Below, piece by piece: positions 50,896 to 59,225 of a DNA stretch of 64,000 bases (the stretch's first letter is position 1; each line of letters begins with the position of its first letter). The notes under the pieces are model-generated. The model ran no database searches. It had not been told where the DNA came from and saw only the letters and a program-made list of their open reading frames with translations. Origin of the DNA: Streptomyces triticirhizae. GTDB lineage: Bacteria > Actinomycetota > Actinomycetes > Streptomycetales > Streptomycetaceae. The stretch covers positions 1 to 64,000 of the forward strand of contig NZ_RFFJ01000008.1 of the NCBI RefSeq assembly GCF_003696235.1. Reading direction: 5' to 3'. The translations under genes and the position numbers were made by a program.

Positions 50896-50942
50896 CGCAC
50901 TCGTAATGCGTAGGTCGAGGGTTCGATTCCCTCAGGCGGCTC
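50896..50942 (+). repeat. attR: right copy of 47-bp direct repeat
   Basis: Identical to the 3' part of tRNA-Thr plus one base; the bases before it do not complete a tRNA, so this is a tRNA fragment, not a gene. Marks the right end of the island. Confidence 0.93.
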
Positions 50943-50949
50943 GGCCAGA

Positions 50950-50981
50950 GGCCAGGTCACGCGCTGCGTGACCTGGCCTTT
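50950..50981 (+). terminator. hairpin terminator right of attR
   Basis: GGCCAGGTCACGC (50950-50962) and GCGTGACCTGGCC (50966-50978), 13-bp perfect stem, 3-base loop, then TTT. Probably the original terminator of tRNA-Thr before insertion. Confidence 0.8.
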
Positions 50982-51335
50982 CGTGTTGCTCCGGGGCATG
51001 ACGCGTCACACGGCCGGATTGCCGTGACACGGCCTGCGTGTGTACTGCGTGAGCGGAGCGGCTGGGCACCCCGCATCTCGGGCTTCCAAAGCGTGTCGGA
51101 CAACCTGACGTTCACGTCGGCGGCGGGGATGAGTGTGGAGGTGACACGACAGAGGTCTCGCAGCATGCGGAACACGTTTCCACCTTGGGAGCCAAAGCGT
51201 CCCGGGCCATAAGCCACCGACGAGGGTGCTGGATGACTGATTGCCCGACATCCCGATTCCACCGACATCTTGGGCACGTCGAGGACTCCACGCAACGGGG
51301 GTGTAGCTCACGACGAAGGAGGGGGGATGGGCCAT
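50982..51335. other. gap right of the island, no clear gene
   Basis: About 350 bases with no frame I trust. A minus-strand frame reads GPGRFGSQGGNVFRMLRDLC and then PAADVNVRLSDTLWKP, which looks more protein-like than the rest, but it has no recognisable family or convincing start. Confidence 0.4.
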
Positions 51336-51854
51336 TTAGTGAGGGGAATCTGCGAGGTCTCTGTCTGTCGCCTGGATCACAGCATTGAACAGCCACAGCA
51401 GGCGGTAGGCTCGGGCGGCGCCGAGGATCAGGACGCCTTCCACGGCCCAGTGAACGCCTCCAGGGTCGGTCTCAGTGGTGTCGAGGGCTGTTGCGAGCAG
51501 GCAGACCCCAGCGATGAGTAGGGTGGCTGATAGGACGCTCACCCAGTTCCGTCGGAACTGTGAGGCCAGGTGGGGCGCGGTGCGCAGGACCCGCATCCGG
51601 CGGCCGCTGGCGGAAGCGTACTGGGCGATAGCGGCAGTGACGAAGCTGCCAACCAGTGCTACGACTGTGGCGCCAGTGGTGTAGATCGTCAATCGTTGTC
51701 CGCGGTCTGGTGCACCGAGGATGTCGCCGCGTCCGGTCAGTGTTACCAGCAGACCATGCGCCCCGAGGATGAGCGCAGTGAGTGCCCAGTCCATTGCTGG
51801 CCGTGATCGCCACCGCTGCAGCAGTCCACGTGTTGTTCCCGCCAGACTCAGCAT
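51336..51854 (-). CDS. four-helix membrane protein, last gene of operon B
   Basis: 172 residues from ATG 51854, with GGAGGGG upstream. Four hydrophobic segments: WALTALILGAHGLLVTL, LTIYTTGATVVALVGSFVTA, VSVLSATLLIAGVCLLATAL and VHWAVEGVLILGAARAYRLLWLF, with basic loops (RRMRVLRTAPHLASQFRRN) between the second and third. No signal peptide or known motif. It follows the orphan gene by 58 bases on the same strand. Small four-helix proteins paired with a soluble partner are common effectors in anti-phage systems (for example KwaA in Kiwa), but no sequence link is visible. Confidence 0.78.
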   Translation of the reverse strand: MLSLAGTTRGLLQRWRSRPAMDWALTALILGAHGLLVTLTGRGDILGAPDRGQRLTIYTTGATVVALVGSFVTAAIAQYASASGRRMRVLRTAPHLASQFRRNWVSVLSATLLIAGVCLLATALDTTETDPGGVHWAVEGVLILGAARAYRLLWLFNAVIQATDRDLADSPH

Positions 51855-51912
51855 TCCCGCCCCTCCCCCCGTACCTCCTCCGCCGGGGCTTTCGCCCTAG
51901 CTGCCTTCCAGG

Positions 51913-52884
51913 CTAAAGGTCGGCACTGACAGCGGCCCGCAGTACTCGTTCGTGCTCGTGGGAGACCCGCTCAAGCTTGTTCAGGGCCACCTGGAGGTCG
52001 ATGGCGTGGCCGTCGCTGGAGGAGAACGGCACAACACATTTCGCGGTGATGCGCTCGCTGACGAAGTCGATCTTCTCGTCATCGGCCTCGCTGTGCCACG
52101 CCTCCATTCGGGCGCGGGCGGCGGCGGCGTCGACGATGTCGGAGTTGTCCAGCCAGTCCTCGACGTCGTTGGCGAACACCCGGGTGGAGTCGAGGAGCCG
52201 CTTGTGCCCGCGGGCGCGGCGGCGAGGTGTGAGGGTGCGGGATTTCTTCGGCACTTCCAGAGTCAGGGTGATCACCATGTCCGGGTTGTCCTCGTGCAGG
52301 CGGCTGAGGGCGGTGCCAAGGTCGGAGCTGGCTCGTAGGGCGGTGGGACTGTCGTACGGCTCAGGTGCGATTCGTACGTTGAGTCTCTCGATGGCCACGG
52401 CGTGCTGGAGCTTCTCCCGGGAACGGGCGTTGACCACCGGTCGCAGTTCGATGTTGCGCACATCGGGGGCGGCACGCACCTCGTGGAGCCAGCGCCTGAT
52501 GGCTTGGGCTCGGGGGGCGGAGATGCCGCCGGCCATGGTGGCGATGACGTTGCCGAAGGGGAGGAAGTAGACCGTGGTAACGTCCACCAGCTCTTGGTCG
52601 GCGGCGAGTTGGAGACGGCTGAGCGTGCCGTCGACGTGGTCGATGAGCTGCGGCACATCCTGGCGGCTCTTGGCGAGGAGCAGGTGCGGGGTGGTCTGGT
52701 GGGGGTCGACGGCGCCGACCAGGATGTCGTCGCCTGAACGTGCGGTGCGCTGGGGAAGCGGCTGGCTGCACAACGCGCGGATCCGCTGGGCCCAGTCGCG
52801 GTGCGGGAGACGGGAATGCGCGGGGGCGTCGGCGTCGGCGATCTCGTAGAAGTGGACGATTCTGTCCCGGTTGCGCGCGGCCAT
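51913..52884 (-). CDS. orphan soluble protein of operon B
   Basis: 323 residues from ATG 52884, with GGGGGAG nine bases upstream. Not recognised. Its N terminus RIVHFYEIADADAPAHSRLP and strands such as VDVTTVYFLPFGNVIATMAGGI, NIELRPVVNARSREKLQHAVAIERLNVRI and PDMVITLTLEVPKKSRTL suggest an alpha-beta domain with a two-part layout. That is the general look of phage-defence sensor proteins that begin with a short F-Y-E strand (DUF4747/DUF6731-like); this is a guess from pattern only. It lies 124 bases after the operon B ATPase. Confidence 0.72.
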   Translation of the reverse strand: MAARNRDRIVHFYEIADADAPAHSRLPHRDWAQRIRALCSQPLPQRTARSGDDILVGAVDPHQTTPHLLLAKSRQDVPQLIDHVDGTLSRLQLAADQELVDVTTVYFLPFGNVIATMAGGISAPRAQAIRRWLHEVRAAPDVRNIELRPVVNARSREKLQHAVAIERLNVRIAPEPYDSPTALRASSDLGTALSRLHEDNPDMVITLTLEVPKKSRTLTPRRRARGHKRLLDSTRVFANDVEDWLDNSDIVDAAAARARMEAWHSEADDEKIDFVSERITAKCVVPFSSSDGHAIDLQVALNKLERVSHEHERVLRAAVSADL

Positions 52885-53008
52885 TGCCTGAACTCCCCCG
52901 TACGCTCTCGAACTACATAGGTCAACCAGCGTACAGAGAGAACCAGTGGGTGCCGAGACAATCAGGCCCGGGCCGGGCGAGCACCCACACCGGCCCGGCC
53001 CGTCAGCG

Positions 53009-56000
53009 CTATTCCTCCTCGAAGTGGGCTCGCAGCTTCAAGGTATTGGCGTTCTCGGTGAGGGTGCGCACCTTGTCCGCGGGGAAGCCGCCAGGCGCGG
53101 TCGCCTGGATCTCGACCGTGACCTCGACCTCGGCACCGACGGCTTCGAGATGCTGGAGGATTTCGAAGGCGTACTTGGTGGCCTGCTTGCTGTACTGCTC
53201 GGTGTCGAGACGGGCGTGGGCGTAGAAGCGGGTCGGGACTCGGGGCAGCGGGGTCGGCGCCGGAGCCGGGGCACCCGGTGTGGGGCGCGTCGGCGTCGCC
53301 GTACCGCCGCCGGTGTCTTGACCGGTGTCGCCGTCGTCGGCCCCGTGGGGATCGCCCGGTTCCGGCCGCCGGGCCGCGGCTGCGGCGATGTCGGCCGCCT
53401 CCTGGGCGAGGGCGATGTCGGCCCGCACCAGGAGGGTGTCGTCGGTGATCTGGCCGAACGAAACTCCCCGGCAGGGGAGGACGAGGCCCTGGTAGCGACC
53501 GGTGGCGAGGTCATGACCGGTGGCGAGGGCGAAGCCGTCGTTCTCCCAGGTGATGTGGTTCAGGACGTCCTCGATGCCCTGTTCGAGGACGTTGCGGTCG
53601 CGGAGCCGGTTCATGTAGGGGTACTTGGTGTGCAGTTCCCACAGGCGGCCGACGGAGATGTGGCCGTCGCGGTTCCAGTCCTGGGCCAGCGCTTCCGTAA
53701 TGCGCTGGTGGAGGACGGCGGGGGCCTGCTGAAGGTAGAGCATGCCCTCGCGCCTGAGGCGGTCACCGACGTGGGGGGCGGCATCGTCGATGGTGGACAG
53801 GTCGGCCTTGATGTCGACCCACTCGATCTTGGCTCCGGGCGTCTGCTCGGGGACGAGGATCCACCGGTAGGCCTTGGCGAGTCGGAGGCCCACCGTTTCG
53901 TCGGCCCTCTCCATGCGGGTTCTGGCCTGCGCTTTCTGGCTGTCCGTCAGGTCAAGCTGGACATGTCGCTGGAGGACCTCCTTCCAGCCCAGGTACTCAC
54001 GGACGGCCTCGGCGACTTCCTCGATCTCCTTGTGGTCGGGTGCGAGGAAGACGAGTGCGTTGCGGTGCTGGCGGGTCCCCGAGCGGTACTGGTCGAGGGC
54101 CTCCTGCGCGAAGTGCAGGGCGTCGGTGTCGGGTACGCCCTTGGCGCTGCGGTGGGTGAAGCGTGGGTGCAACAGGACCAAGCGGGCGGTGTCGTTGTCC
54201 GCGATCTCGCTGGCAGGCAAGGGGGCGACGTGAACGCCGTTGAAGTTGCCCCGCACGCTTTGCAGAGGGCTGAGCCGGCGCACCACGTCCGCCCACACCT
54301 TGTCGGGGTCGTCGAGTAGCTTCTCGGCTTCGTCCTTGGCTGTGCGGGTGATATTGGCGTGGGTGTCGTACCAGTGGCGTTCGCCATCGCCGTAGAGGTA
54401 GGTGGAGCGGTCGGCGAGGGCGTTGAGCGCGGTGCGGAAGTTGCCCAGGGGCTCGCCGGGAATGGCCATGCCGAGACGGATGTGTGCCTCGGACAGGCCC
54501 TTGCGGGCGGCGTGCACGCGGGGCGCGGAGCCCATGAAGACGGTACGGGCGACACGGCGGCTCATGCCGCGCTGGCCTAGGATCGTCTTCTCGGCGTCAA
54601 CTGCGGCCGGGGTGGAGTCAGGACCGTCGACGTCGGCGTCGATGATCGGCTTCCAGTGGTCCTCCAGGTAGTACGTCAGTTCCTGGTTGACACGGGTGTC
54701 GTGTATGGGCACGTCACCGGGCATGATCATGGGGCTCTGGTTCTGGTCCCTCCACAGGGCGTGGATGACGGTGCTCATCAGCCGCAGCACGCCCCGGGTC
54801 CGCTGGAACTTCGGAAGCGTGGACCAGTCCTCGTAGAGCCGGGCGAACAGCTCCGGGTGGATCGGGTACGTCGACTTGATCCGCCGCTCGTAGTCCATGG
54901 TGTCGCAGCCGGCCGGGAACTCGCGCTTCTCGGCGCCGTAAAACTGCACATATAGCCTCGCCACCTTGTTGATCTCGGCCTGGACCTCGCTGGTGGGGGT
55001 CTGGAAGAGACGGCGACGCACGATCTCGAAGGACTCGTCGGAGCTGGCGGGCCGCCACGCGTCGGCCTTGCGGTGGACGACGTTCTGCAGGCGCTCCAGC
55101 GCGATCCGGTTGTTCTCTCCGCCGATGTCGTACTGGTCGGCGGCGCTGATCTCACCGGTCGCGGAGGCCGGGATGGACACCAGCAGCTGGGCCCCGTCCA
55201 CGGAGGCGACGGCCTCGGTCAGGGACTGGGCGAAGGAGAAGTGCGTCTCGAAGGAACCGGCGGTCAGGTTGTCGTTGCCGAGGAGCGGGCCCGCGTACTG
55301 CACCCATTCGTCGATGAGGATGACGCAGGGCGCGTAGGCGGCGAGCAGGTCTTGGAGCAGGGCGGTGCCCGGGCTGGTGCTGGTGCGGTCGGCTTCGGCG
55401 ATGATGTCGTACGCCTGCCTTCCGCCGAGTCCCCATGCGAGTTGGCCCCACATGGTGTTGACCGTGGTGCCGTCGGGCTTGACGTCGGCCTGTCCGATGC
55501 CCAGTTCGTTGCCGACCAGCACGGCGCGGTGCACGGGGCCGCCGGGGAGTCCGCCGCCGGGCGTGGCTGCGATCAGTTCCTGCAGGTCCTGCGGCAGCCG
55601 ACTCACGTTCAGACCGGGCGCATACAAGTGGTACAGCGCCATCATCGAGTGGGTCTTGCCGCCACCGAAGTTGGTCTGGAGGTTGATGACGGGCGCGGCG
55701 TTCGAGTCGCCGCTGATTCGGCGCAGCGACTTGGTGAGCAGCTCTTCGAGGCCCTCGGTGAGATACGTCCGGTGGAAGAACTCCTCCGGCTCGGTGTACT
55801 CGGCGGCGCCTTCGCCGCGCGCCACCCGCCACAGGTCCGCAGCGAACTCGGAGGCGTTGAAGTCACCGCGCGCCACGTCCCGGTGAGGGGTGAGCACATC
55901 GCGCCAGGGCCGCAGCCCCTCGGCGGCCACGCTCGGTACGGCACGCGCCCGGCGGGCCGCCTTCTTGGTCTCCTCCTCGGTCACCTGGCGTTGCAGCGTC

Positions 56001-56398
56001 TGCCGGGACTGCCGGATCTCGTCGACGAGGTTGGGGTCCGCGTGCGCTGCCTGGAGCAACCGCTCGGCCGTATCCAGCGCGCGCAGTGTGTCGTCCGTGG
56101 AGAACGGCGCCTTGTGCGCCCATCGGTTACGTACGTCGTTCAGCTCGCTGGCGAACCCGCGCGCGCTGCCCGGCAGCAGATGCCGGAAGTAGCTACTCCA
56201 GTAGCGTTGGAGCAGGTTCAGCAGGAACTGCGGGTCCTGCTTGCCGATCTGCCTGCCCTGGCTCCTGGCCTCGCTCTCCGCATCTTCGAACCAGGTCTCC
56301 CCCTGCCGCTTGACCATCTCCCGTTCCAGGAAGGGCAGCAGCCCCTCCCCGAGGGTGTCGATCATGCGGCTGACACGGTCTCGGTTGTTCACCGCCAT
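53009..56398 (-). CDS. DUF499 ATPase with Swt1-like HEPN N terminus (operon B)
   Basis: 1129 residues from ATG 56398; the frame is open 264 bases further upstream, over the end of the methylase gene, without a better start. Same order as the operon A protein: N-terminal HEPN with RNRWAH (Arg90-x4-His95), Walker A NFGGGKTHSM (about 243-251) and Walker B CVILIDEWVQYAG. The helical middle and conserved C terminus follow (RFYAHARLDTEQYSKQATKYAFEIL to VRTLTENANTLKLRAHFEEE). The variable linker here is Pro/Gly/Thr-rich. It follows the methylase gene by 46 bases. Confidence 0.88.
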   Translation of the reverse strand: MAVNNRDRVSRMIDTLGEGLLPFLEREMVKRQGETWFEDAESEARSQGRQIGKQDPQFLLNLLQRYWSSYFRHLLPGSARGFASELNDVRNRWAHKAPFSTDDTLRALDTAERLLQAAHADPNLVDEIRQSRQTLQRQVTEEETKKAARRARAVPSVAAEGLRPWRDVLTPHRDVARGDFNASEFAADLWRVARGEGAAEYTEPEEFFHRTYLTEGLEELLTKSLRRISGDSNAAPVINLQTNFGGGKTHSMMALYHLYAPGLNVSRLPQDLQELIAATPGGGLPGGPVHRAVLVGNELGIGQADVKPDGTTVNTMWGQLAWGLGGRQAYDIIAEADRTSTSPGTALLQDLLAAYAPCVILIDEWVQYAGPLLGNDNLTAGSFETHFSFAQSLTEAVASVDGAQLLVSIPASATGEISAADQYDIGGENNRIALERLQNVVHRKADAWRPASSDESFEIVRRRLFQTPTSEVQAEINKVARLYVQFYGAEKREFPAGCDTMDYERRIKSTYPIHPELFARLYEDWSTLPKFQRTRGVLRLMSTVIHALWRDQNQSPMIMPGDVPIHDTRVNQELTYYLEDHWKPIIDADVDGPDSTPAAVDAEKTILGQRGMSRRVARTVFMGSAPRVHAARKGLSEAHIRLGMAIPGEPLGNFRTALNALADRSTYLYGDGERHWYDTHANITRTAKDEAEKLLDDPDKVWADVVRRLSPLQSVRGNFNGVHVAPLPASEIADNDTARLVLLHPRFTHRSAKGVPDTDALHFAQEALDQYRSGTRQHRNALVFLAPDHKEIEEVAEAVREYLGWKEVLQRHVQLDLTDSQKAQARTRMERADETVGLRLAKAYRWILVPEQTPGAKIEWVDIKADLSTIDDAAPHVGDRLRREGMLYLQQAPAVLHQRITEALAQDWNRDGHISVGRLWELHTKYPYMNRLRDRNVLEQGIEDVLNHITWENDGFALATGHDLATGRYQGLVLPCRGVSFGQITDDTLLVRADIALAQEAADIAAAAARRPEPGDPHGADDGDTGQDTGGGTATPTRPTPGAPAPAPTPLPRVPTRFYAHARLDTEQYSKQATKYAFEILQHLEAVGAEVEVTVEIQATAPGGFPADKVRTLTENANTLKLRAHFEEE

Positions 56399-56444
56399 GG
56401 TGCGAGTGTCCTGCCTTTCCGGCCGTCGGATGTGGTGCGGTCGT

Positions 56445-59225
56445 TCAGAAGAGAGGCTGGTGCGTGGGCTTGCTCGGGCCGCGCTTCTCGGCCGTGCGGG
56501 CCTCTGTCTGGAGATCGGACCAGGCGCTGGCCAGGTTGTTGAACCGCTGCCCACTCTCCGACCAGCGGCGCCGGTCGCAGATGCTGTACAGCAGGTGGGC
56601 CAGGTCGCGGATGGTGTCCTCGTCGAACTCCCCGCGCCGCCGGATCCCGGCGAGCAGCTCACCGGCCGGCCCCAGGCCGGACCCGGAGCCCTTGCCCTCC
56701 AGCAGCCGGGACAGATGCATGGCCGCCTCCCACACGGAGATCCGCGTATCGGTCTCCGGATCGTACGACTCCGGCAGCTCGCCCGGGACGACGAGCCACA
56801 CCTTGCTGTCCCCGGACCTGGTGATGTGGGCGTCCTGGAGCCCCTTGACCGACACGTTGTACGCCTTTGCCAAGGTCTCGGCTTCCCCGAAGGTGCCCTT
56901 TCCCCACTGGAACTGCTCGAACCAGCGGATCGCCCACCGGGTGCCCTGGTCGAACTCGCCTTCCTGTTCGTTCAGTACGTCGGCCAGCACGTCGTTGATG
57001 AGCCCGAGCGCGGTGCGTACGCGCATCGCTGAGCCGTCCGGCTCGGTGACCTTGGCATACCGGGAGAATACGGCGATGCCGGGGCCGATCGCGGACTGGG
57101 GGAGGTCGACGGGGGCGAGGTTGCCCTCCTGCAACTTCCTGAGCTTGTCCGGGAGTTCGCTACGAAGGGCGCGGAGGAAGCCACGGCGGTCGGTAGTGCT
57201 GGCAGTGATGTGGCGGGGGCGGCAGGCGAGGACTACGGAGGAGGCGAGCGCGTTGGTGCCGATGCTGATGGAACGGCCGGTACGCTCGGTACGGACCGGC
57301 CAGGTGGCTGTGACCGTCCAGCCGGCCTGGATCAGACCGTTCAACATGGTCTCCCAGCCGGTCGAGGCAATACCGCTCTCGTCGTCGGTCTCTGACTGCT
57401 TGAACGCGTAGTACACGACGAGCGGATAATCCGCGTGGTGCCCCGCACGCATGTGCGTGAACGTCTTGACGAACCCACGCTCGAAGTGGTCTTCGGCCTT
57501 CTCCCGGTTCCCATGCCGGTACGAGGAGGCAATGAGCTCGAGCTCCTTCGGGGTGAGGATCGTGCTCATGACCTCGGGGTAGATGCCGCCAAGCGAGCGG
57601 CGGAGCCAGACGTAGAAAAAGTCGGAGAGATCGGCGTAGCCGATGTTGTCGTAGTAGGGGGGATCGGTATTGATGACGTGTTTGTCATAGGTGCGAGTGG
57701 TGGCGTCGGCCTGAGCGACATGCCCCGGAACATCGGTCGTCGGCAGTACGTCCAGCACTCGTCCAGCGGTTGCAACCGAAACCTGCAGGTCACCAGCAGC
57801 GTTTGCGAACGGACTGACTTCCACGAAGTCCCATGCCATAGGGATGGCTTGGCGAGCAAAGAGGTTCCGAGCCTGGTCACGGCTGTTAGACCAAGTAACG
57901 ATGGAGTTGTTTAGATCTGCTGTCCTGCTGAACGCCAGCCCCAGGTACAGCGCCACCGCCTTCGCATACTCAGCCGCTTCAGCCTCGCACATGTTGGCGT
58001 TCCCCGCATCCCGTTCGGCCTTCTCGCGGGCCTCGGCGACAAGGTCACTGAACGTGGTCAGTGCAAGCAACTGCCGGTTCGTGAACAGGTCGGCATGCTT
58101 CCGCATCCCGTACCCCTGAACCCGGAAGCCCAGCGCCTGCTCGGGCAACTCGGATTCCGGTACATCCACCGGCTGCAGCACATTTGCCGCCTCCACGTGC
58201 TCCGATGTAGGCGGCAGATACAGCCGTTGCCGTTTCCCTTCCGCGACCACCGCCATCATCACCGTGCCCATCCGCTTGGCCACGCCTTCGTCGCGGACGT
58301 ACTTCAACGGAGCCCGGTCACCGCACACCAGGCACTCGGCGCCCTTGCCGTCCACCGTCCCCTCGCGCGGCTGTCCCTTGGGCCCGCCGATCGTGAAGGT
58401 CACCTTCCCATCCGCGATCTCGGGGACGACGTACGCGGGCCGGTCCCTCTTCTTGCTCAGCCAGAACGAGCGCACCAACGGCATCTCCACCCCACAGGCC
58501 GGGTTGGGACATGCCACCGTCCGCGCCCATAGCCAGGCGATGACTGTGGCCTTGCTGCCGTCTTCTAGCTTCGCCGTCGGGTAATGAGCGCCAATGCGGG
58601 CGTGCGCCTGCTCCCGCATCCACTGTCCGTACTGACGCACATCCTCGGCCAGCCCGCTCGCCCCAGGCCAGTCGTCGGTACGCAGCTCGGCGTTCGGGGA
58701 GACGGGCTTACGGCCCGCCCACCTCGGCGGAATCTCGATCAGCGCCTTGTTGATGATGACCGGCACGGGATTCAGGTCACTGGCATGCGCCTCAAGGCCG
58801 AGCCGATGCGCTTCCAGCGGAATCGTGCCGCCGCCGGCGAAGGGGTCGAGGACAGGAGGAACCGAACCGCCGTTGGACTCGGCGATCTTCTCGCGGACCT
58901 TGCGCATGATCCGTTCGTCGCGAGTGGCCTCCCAGGGGACCATCTCCTCGATGAGATCGAACAGCTCCTGTCGCGCGGCCTTCTGCTCCTCCTCGCTGGG
59001 GTACAGGTCCGGCCGGGCGGACGGATCGTCGACGAGCTGGGCGAACAGCATCGCGCGGGCGGCGGCCAAGGGACGCCGGGCCCACCACAGGTGGAGCGTG
59101 GACGGATGTCCATGGCGGATGGACTTCTCGCGCGCAGACTCCCGGTTGATCGCCTCCAGCGGGAGGGAGACCTCGATGAGCTTCGTGCGGCGCTCCGTGG
59201 CCGTCTCTTCGGTTGCACCGCTCAC
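56445..59225 (-). CDS. DUF1156 adenine-specific DNA methylase (operon B)
   Basis: 926 residues from GTG 59225, overlapping the helicase stop by four bases (GTGA). DUF1156 start KLIEVSLPLEAINRESAREK; motif I LDPFAGGGTIPLEAHRLG (127-133 core), catalytic TDPPYYDN (about 521-527), and zinc-ribbon pieces CPNPACGVEMPL and CLVCGD. It aligns end to end with the operon A enzyme but differs throughout, so this is an old paralogue or separate acquisition, not a recent duplication. GC is closer to the chromosome than in copy A. Confidence 0.9.
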   Translation of the reverse strand: MSGATEETATERRTKLIEVSLPLEAINRESAREKSIRHGHPSTLHLWWARRPLAAARAMLFAQLVDDPSARPDLYPSEEEQKAARQELFDLIEEMVPWEATRDERIMRKVREKIAESNGGSVPPVLDPFAGGGTIPLEAHRLGLEAHASDLNPVPVIINKALIEIPPRWAGRKPVSPNAELRTDDWPGASGLAEDVRQYGQWMREQAHARIGAHYPTAKLEDGSKATVIAWLWARTVACPNPACGVEMPLVRSFWLSKKRDRPAYVVPEIADGKVTFTIGGPKGQPREGTVDGKGAECLVCGDRAPLKYVRDEGVAKRMGTVMMAVVAEGKRQRLYLPPTSEHVEAANVLQPVDVPESELPEQALGFRVQGYGMRKHADLFTNRQLLALTTFSDLVAEAREKAERDAGNANMCEAEAAEYAKAVALYLGLAFSRTADLNNSIVTWSNSRDQARNLFARQAIPMAWDFVEVSPFANAAGDLQVSVATAGRVLDVLPTTDVPGHVAQADATTRTYDKHVINTDPPYYDNIGYADLSDFFYVWLRRSLGGIYPEVMSTILTPKELELIASSYRHGNREKAEDHFERGFVKTFTHMRAGHHADYPLVVYYAFKQSETDDESGIASTGWETMLNGLIQAGWTVTATWPVRTERTGRSISIGTNALASSVVLACRPRHITASTTDRRGFLRALRSELPDKLRKLQEGNLAPVDLPQSAIGPGIAVFSRYAKVTEPDGSAMRVRTALGLINDVLADVLNEQEGEFDQGTRWAIRWFEQFQWGKGTFGEAETLAKAYNVSVKGLQDAHITRSGDSKVWLVVPGELPESYDPETDTRISVWEAAMHLSRLLEGKGSGSGLGPAGELLAGIRRRGEFDEDTIRDLAHLLYSICDRRRWSESGQRFNNLASAWSDLQTEARTAEKRGPSKPTHQPLF

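Larger units (their letters stand above)
27541..50942. mobile_element. 23.4-kb genomic island in tRNA-Thr
   Basis: Delimited by the 47-bp direct repeats. Contents: a helicase-methylase-ATPase operon with two accessory genes, an Mrr-type nuclease, and the SerRS/SAM-synthetase cluster with its XRE regulator. No integrase, excisionase, replication or transfer gene is recognisable, so it is either decayed or moved in trans. Sequence between 28 and 40 kb is visibly lower in GC than the flanks. Confidence 0.85.

Noticed and set aside
50896-50942. Possible second tRNA-Thr gene
   Set aside because: Only the 3' part is present; the 5' acceptor, D-arm and 5' side of the anticodon stem do not form. It is an att fragment.
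51336-52884. Kiwa (KwaA/KwaB) assignment for the last two operon B genes
   Set aside because: Only sizes and the four membrane helices agree. I see no DUF4868 features and the gene order is reversed.
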